Source: Candidatus Omnitrophota bacterium (GTDB lineage Bacteria > Omnitrophota > Gorgyraeia > Gygaellales > Profunditerraquicolaceae). From it: 14,407 nucleotides of DNA. Under the pieces are notes generated by a model. That model had not been told where the DNA came from and made no database searches. It saw only the letters and a program-made list of their open reading frames with translations. The DNA lies in assembly GCA_020063525.1 (NCBI GenBank), contig JAGUUJ010000041.1:1-14407 (forward strand), written 5' to 3'. Made by a program: the position numbers and the translations under genes. Below, piece by piece: positions 12,253-14,407 of this stretch (its first letter is position 1; each line of letters begins with the position of its first letter).

Positions 12253-14241
12253 TCAGCTCGCTTTTACATCAAAAAAAATTTTTACGTCATTAATATCCGA
12301 GGTGTGTCTGCATTTTGGTAAAACATTCAGAAATGACTTCCCGTAAGTCCTAGTTGTAACGCGTGGATCTAAGACAGCAACAATACCTCTGTCTGATTTT
12401 GTACGAATAAGCCTGCCAAATCCTTGTTTAAACAGCATTATTGCTTGCGGAACTTGATACTCTAAAAATGGATTACCATTTCTAGATTCTATGAGCTCCA
12501 TCCTTGCTTCTGTCATAGGATCGTCAGGAACAGAAAAAGGTAATTTTGTAATTACCACGCATTCCAACGCTTTACCCGGAACATCTACACCTTGCCAAAA
12601 AGTATTAGTCCCTAATAAAATGGAATTCATATTACGCTTAAAGTTACCAAGCAAATCATATCGCGGCTGATCTCCTTGTTTTAGTAAGTTAATACCTTTA
12701 TAATTCAATTTTAATTCATCATATATGGTTTTTAACATCTTATAATTAGTGAATAATATAAACGTCCTTCCCTGCATAATGTCAATTAACTCTTTGATAT
12801 GAGACAGCGCTTGTTTTTGAAATTTCTCAAAGTCATCGCTCGGATCCGCAACTTTTTTCGCTAGATAAAGCAAAACATTTTCTTTATAGTTGAACGGTGA
12901 ACCGAGCAAAAGCTCTCCGCATTCTTTTATTCCGAGACGACTTCTTATAAAATCAAAATTATTATTCGTAGATAAAGTAGCTGATGTAAGTATAATTGGT
13001 TTTATTTTATCAAATAGTTGTTTATTTAATTGTTCGGCAATCTGTATAGGAGATGCAAAAAGTGAATACTTTACGCCTCCTCTTTTTTCAAACACCTCAA
13101 CCCAATAAACATAATTATCATCTGCAAGAGTAAGAATAAATGATAAACTAGCCTTTACCGATATGCATTTTTTTACATATGCCCTCACCAAAGCTTCCTC
13201 TTCTTCGCTCTTAACGTCCTCCAATAGCTTTTTCATAGAATCAGCGAGACTACTTAGTGGCTCCTCTAAATAATTAAAAATAATATTTTTTGTCCTTATC
13301 CGTTTAACCTCATTTTTAGTCCCAAACTTTTTGCCGATTTCTTCAAAAAATTGCGTTGATGCTGTTCTTGATTCTTCCAAATATTTCTTAACGGCATTGA
13401 CTTTGTCTTTTTGATTCTTAAATTTAAGTAGTACCCCCTTTTCTGTTTTTGGATTGTATATTGAATCAAACAGATATTTTATCTTTATGTTACTTATTTC
13501 ATGCCCAAGATAACTTGTTGCCACATCTTCTAATGTTTGGCCTTCATCAAATACCACGGCATGAAATTCCGGTAGAACCAAGCTACCGGAAGCGAGATTG
13601 GTAAAAAACAATGCGTGATTTGTAACAAGTATATGTGAGCTTCTTTCATGCTTTTTTGCATTTTTATAAAAGCAAATATTTTTATGAACGCACTTATTCC
13701 CTAAACATAAATCGGATTCTCTACAGACCTTACCCCAAACTTCATCTTTTGGGATAAAGCCTAATTCGGATTTAATTCCGCTGTTGGTTTTTGAAGACCA
13801 TTCAATTATTCTTTTTGCATCGGCACGTTGTTCATCCGTATCAAATAAATCATAGATAAACTCGCTATGAAGGCGTCTTATGCAGAGATAGTTTTCAGTA
13901 CCTAAACATAGCGCGTACTCAAGTCCTATGTTCAATGACTGCTTTAAAAATGGCAAATCTTTTTCATATAGTTGCTGTTGAAGCGTCTTGGTATTAGTTG
14001 AGACTATAACTTTCTTGTCATTTTCAGTAGCGTAAATTATGAAAGGCACTAAATATGCCAGGCTTTTTCCTACGCCCGTACCAGCTTCTACTATTAGATG
14101 TTTTTCGCTCTCAATCGATTCACAAATTGCCTCGGCCATTCTAAGTTGTTGCGGCCTTGACTCATAATTCTCCAATGCGCATGATATCACCCCATTGCTT
14201 CCTAAGATATTAATAACCCTATCTTTAAATGTTAAACTCAT
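12253..14241 (-). CDS. DinG/XPD-family ATP-dependent DNA helicase
   Basis: This 662-residue superfamily 2 helicase is of the DinG/YoaA/XPD type, a 5'-3' helicase that in characterised cases unwinds R-loops, G-quadruplexes or damaged DNA. Walker A AGTGVGKS is at 53-60 and motif Ia STNTKTLQQQ at about 81-90. The iron-sulphur cysteines are C120 (in GTENYLC, the same position as in E. coli DinG) followed by C173, C179, C184 and C190. LVTNHALFF is at about 205-213. Walker B reads DEGQ (232-235) where DEAH is usual. The C-terminal QGFGRLIRTKSDRG is motif VI. It starts 12 nt after the S24-like gene on the same strand with no clear ribosome site, so the two are probably one operon. The base composition looks more AT-rich than the rnf genes by eye. 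Confidence 0.93.
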   Translation of the reverse strand: MSLTFKDRVINILGSNGVISCALENYESRPQQLRMAEAICESIESEKHLIVEAGTGVGKSLAYLVPFIIYATENDKKVIVSTNTKTLQQQLYEKDLPFLKQSLNIGLEYALCLGTENYLCIRRLHSEFIYDLFDTDEQRADAKRIIEWSSKTNSGIKSELGFIPKDEVWGKVCRESDLCLGNKCVHKNICFYKNAKKHERSSHILVTNHALFFTNLASGSLVLPEFHAVVFDEGQTLEDVATSYLGHEISNIKIKYLFDSIYNPKTEKGVLLKFKNQKDKVNAVKKYLEESRTASTQFFEEIGKKFGTKNEVKRIRTKNIIFNYLEEPLSSLADSMKKLLEDVKSEEEEALVRAYVKKCISVKASLSFILTLADDNYVYWVEVFEKRGGVKYSLFASPIQIAEQLNKQLFDKIKPIILTSATLSTNNNFDFIRSRLGIKECGELLLGSPFNYKENVLLYLAKKVADPSDDFEKFQKQALSHIKELIDIMQGRTFILFTNYKMLKTIYDELKLNYKGINLLKQGDQPRYDLLGNFKRNMNSILLGTNTFWQGVDVPGKALECVVITKLPFSVPDDPMTEARMELIESRNGNPFLEYQVPQAIMLFKQGFGRLIRTKSDRGIVAVLDPRVTTRTYGKSFLNVLPKCRHTSDINDVKIFFDVKAS

Positions 14242-14253
14242 AAGAATTAAGAG

Positions 14254-14407
14254 CTATAAAACAGCTACAAACTCAGCAATAACCTTAAACTCAGATTCAA
14301 AATCCTCTCGGGGATCCTCATAAATCATTGGTTTATAATCGGGATTTAACGGACTCAAGGTTATTCGAACATGTTTCCAAGTCCCATCTTCCTTATAGAT
14401 CTTCTCA
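14254..14407 (-). CDS. C-terminal end of a probable S24/LexA-like peptidase (partial)
   Basis: The minus strand is open from the window edge to a TAG at 14254-14256, giving the last 50 residues of a protein. The stretch KEDGTWKHVRITLSPLNPDYKPM matches the final strands of the S24 autopeptidase fold as in LexA, UmuD and phage repressors, where LNPxYxPI is typical. The ending VIAEFVAVL sits where LexA has its VVGxVVGVxR strand. The catalytic Ser and Lys and any DNA-binding domain lie outside the window. It is the upstream neighbour of the DinG-type helicase, and E. coli dinG is a LexA-controlled SOS gene. A repressor with an SOS-type helicase is therefore a plausible reading, but it is inference from 50 residues. 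Confidence 0.55.
   Translation of the reverse strand, partial: EKIYKEDGTWKHVRITLSPLNPDYKPMIYEDPREDFESEFKVIAEFVAVL

Overview
The window is a gene-dense stretch of a bacterial chromosome with moderate to low GC content as judged by eye. The genes suggest an anaerobic, Gram-negative-type bacterium. It has a complete Rnf ferredoxin:NAD+ oxidoreductase operon, enolase with an FtsB/DivIC-type division gene, a lipoprotein, and PurN. My guess is an uncultured lineage such as Omnitrophota, but this rests on overall gene flavour and not on a phylogenetic marker, so confidence is low.

Layout from left to right. (1) 1-205 has no gene. It holds two minus-strand promoter-like sites firing out of the window, and the terminator of the next gene. 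(2) A minus-strand unit runs eno (2076-811), then ftsB-like (814-545), then an initiator tRNA-fMet(CAU). The tRNA anticodon loop is interrupted after U33 by a 220-nt group I intron. (3) The divergent gap 2077-2356 carries a promoter for each side, with a nested palindromic element between them. (4) A plus-strand pair encodes an FtsH-like membrane AAA protease with a very short extracytoplasmic loop, overlapped by an unrecognised lipoprotein gene (4020-4862). (5) A minus-strand run of about 6.8 kb is read as tRNA-Thr(CGU), MFS transporter, rnfC, rnfG, rnfD, rnfE, rnfA, rnfB, purN. From the transporter onward every gene overlaps its neighbour. (6) A plus-strand cold-shock gene (11940-12140) sits behind a strong promoter and a leader containing a terminator-like hairpin. 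(7) A minus-strand pair closes the window: the C-terminal end of a probable S24/LexA-like peptidase (cut by the window edge), followed 12 nt later by a DinG/XPD-type helicase.

The Rnf genes make one membrane complex. RnfB and RnfC carry the iron-sulphur clusters, RnfG and RnfD carry covalent FMN motifs, and RnfA and RnfE are integral membrane subunits. Together they couple electron flow between ferredoxin and NAD to ion pumping. The gene order here is C-G-D-E-A-B, whereas the order I know as usual is C-D-G-E-A-B.

The most unusual signals are the following. The initiator tRNA carries a group I intron with an almost complete readable core. Three repeats are carried in frame inside rnf coding sequences: a 48-bp palindromic insert in rnfB flanked by 5-bp direct repeats, an 8-bp-periodic inverted array in rnfC, and a 7-bp tandem repeat in rnfC. 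A nested palindrome of about 147 bp lies between eno and the FtsH-like gene. Together these suggest a genome colonised by small repeats that tolerate in-frame landing in essential genes.
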